From: Warburgia ugandensis
Lineage: Eukaryota > Streptophyta > Magnoliopsida > Canellales > Canellaceae
Direction of reading: 5' to 3'
NCBI GenBank assembly: GCA_035236585.1
Contig: CP141135.1
Coordinates: forward strand, 60,480,190 to 60,544,189
Length of the DNA stretch: 64,000 nt
Each line of letters opens with the position of its first letter. Positions within the stretch are counted from its first letter, which is position 1. Positions 62,286-64,000 of this stretch are shown here, piece after piece. Under the pieces are notes generated by a model that worked only from the letters and a program-made list of their open reading frames with translations, ran no database searches and was not told the origin of the DNA. The position numbers were made by a program, and so were the translations under genes.

Positions 62286-63556
62286 TATTCAGGCATGGAG
62301 GTTTGAGAATTTTGTTTTCTACAAGCATAGGCTTGGGGAATGTTATGCTAGGAGACTATTAAGGTTTGGCCACCTGCTCTTCAAAATTGATGATTTTATA
62401 GATACCATGCTCTATGTGAGGCTAAATGTCGGGTGGGACAATTATGGGAAGGCCAGCCACTGTGACGGTCTGTCTCCCCTTATAGACATGGCGTGTGAGT
62501 TTTCCACCTTGGTATCAGTGGAGTACCTATGTAGACATCCAGGTGCGCTCTTATGGATTGGTGCTGTGATGCATAGTAGTCTTTGTATTTTGTGCACGAT
62601 AGTGCTAATATGATGGCATTATGAGATGCCTTATATTACTTGGCATGATGATATGCCTTATATCGTTTTACCAGCAGATGCTAGAGGATTATGGACCTCG
62701 TATAGTGAGGGCATGAGTATTATATTAATATACTAGCAAAGGCTAGATGATTATGAACCACACATGGTAAGGGGTATGATTATGAGACCTAGTATAGTCT
62801 GGGAATGAAAGTTATGTGACTTATTGATTATATTCATAATTTTGTATGTCTTTTAACAATTTCAATATATATCGTATAATTCTATATGTTTATGATTGAG
62901 GGAGTAGTTTAATAAAAGTTTTCATATGGAAAAATGAAAGGGTAGATATATTATGCAGAGTATGGTTCATATATTTGGATTATTATATTCATATGACAAA
63001 TGATAATTATAAAAATTTGGTCTATAAATGGATTCTTGAATTATGAAACATATTGTACATTCCATTCAATATGATTGTTATGGAAATGAATATTATGATT
63101 ACTGTGAAATGATTAATCCATATTTAAATTTAATATGCTTCTTAACTCTCCTACCAAGCATAGCTTGTTGAGATATTGTAAATACTTCAGATAGACAGGA
63201 GAAGATGTATACAACAAGAGGAATCCAGCAACCATACTTTTGTGATCAGGTATATACTTTAATAAAGCTTTTGTATTGTGTAATTAGTTATTTGGATTGT
63301 GATATTTGGACATTGAATATAATGATAATAGGGGTTGTGTGAGTGAACCACTGGATGGGTCCTATTTTCATGAAATGAATATGTATTTTATATAAAAAAC
63401 TATATTCTTATGTATAGTATGGGAGTAAAGGAGACATCTGAGATTTTTAAAATGAACTTCAAAGAAAAATCTTCAACTATTTGAATTTCTAAAATTTTTG
63501 GTGACCACCTCTTGAAATTAACATGAAAAAATGTTTTAAAAATCCAGGGTGTTTCA
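62286..63556 (+). repeat. LTR of a plus-strand gypsy element
   Basis: It ends GTTTCA at 63556, then GT and the primer-binding site, the same junction as in the minus-strand element. It shares ordered blocks with 46142-47165. The start is not resolved and may lie left of the ATT repeat. Confidence 0.75.
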
Positions 63557-64000
63557 GTTGGTATCAGAGCGGTTCATCCAGTGACTTGTAGCCATTTATA
63601 TATAGTAAAAAGATTACAATCCAAATATAGGTTAGGATCTAGTGAGTTGATGTAGTATTAAGATAGAATTAGTCAAGTATTGGAGAGAATTAAGTTAGTA
63701 TATTTAGTTTACATAGGAATAGTAAACACATGAAGAGATGCCCTCTAATAAGACAATCAAGAGGATGATGTAAGAAATTATTGATTACATTGTTGAGGAT
63801 AGGGAACAAGTGTATCAAGTAGTAAAAATAGTTAAGTGAGTGTGATGGAACATCCTTATTATACATAAGGTACCCAAATACCATAACTTAGACTAGTGCA
63901 AAATGCTCATACTTAAGTTTAAATAGAAATTATGCCTAGTACCAATGTTCAAAGATAGAATACCCAACATAGGTATATACTCATTGTTCACGTATAACAA
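63557..64000 (+). mobile_element. Start of a gypsy retrotransposon internal region, cut by window end
   Basis: After the primer-binding site there is a leader and then an ATG at 63738. It begins MPSNKTIKRMM and resembles the gag start MPPKRTTRRTAQ of the related minus-strand element. A TAA at 63771 stops it after 11 codons, so gag is already broken. The rest of the element lies outside the window. Confidence 0.7.
63559..63570 (+). other. Primer-binding site (initiator-Met tRNA)
   Basis: TGGTATCAGAGC, the classic plant LTR-retrotransposon primer-binding site, two bases after the LTR end. Confidence 0.93.

Overview
This is nuclear DNA from a flowering plant. It is AT-rich, its GT-AG introns reach several kilobases, and it holds two recognisable conserved plant genes separated by decayed transposable elements. 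Protein wording and intron style fit a woody dicot or magnoliid-type angiosperm; the species cannot be named from the sequence. There is no operon, bacterial gene, CRISPR array or rRNA gene, and I recognised no functional tRNA gene.

Layout. (1) 1-17.2 kb: the 3' part of a plus-strand gene for an HDC1/Rxt3-type histone deacetylase complex subunit, nine visible exons ending at 17116. Its introns carry a tandem duplication of an exon end and splice donor, a foldback MITE, a purine-rich insertion and an antisense gene-like fragment. (2) 17.2-29.2 kb: intergenic, with a perfect 267-bp tandem duplication, three copies of a tRNA-derived SINE and a 5'-truncated L1-type LINE with reverse transcriptase and RNase H remains. 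(3) 29.2-40.1 kb: a complete plus-strand MAPKKK3-type kinase gene, 11 coding exons and 658 codons, with five copies of the same SINE family in its introns, all antisense to it. (4) 40.9-41.3 kb: a frameshifted 5' fragment of a DNA-repair metallo-beta-lactamase (SNM1-like) gene. (5) 44.4-47.2 kb: a broken minus-strand Ty3/gypsy element (protease, gag, primer-binding site, LTR). (6) 50.9-51.3 kb: a relic of another gypsy gag. (7) about 51.4-59.4 kb: a probable PIF/Harbinger-like DNA transposon with a 42-bp subterminal array, a Myb/SANT-like ORF with stops, a 257-bp miniature LTR element and a receptor-kinase relic. (8) 62.3-64.0 kb: the LTR, primer-binding site and gag start of a plus-strand gypsy element related to (5).

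The two intact genes are a chromatin co-repressor subunit and the top kinase of a MAP kinase cascade. They are neighbours by position, and nothing here shows a functional link. No wholly new system was found. The most unusual items are the terminal repeat architecture of the Harbinger-like element, the miniature LTR element, the antisense-only SINE load of the kinase gene, and the two exact or near-exact tandem duplications.
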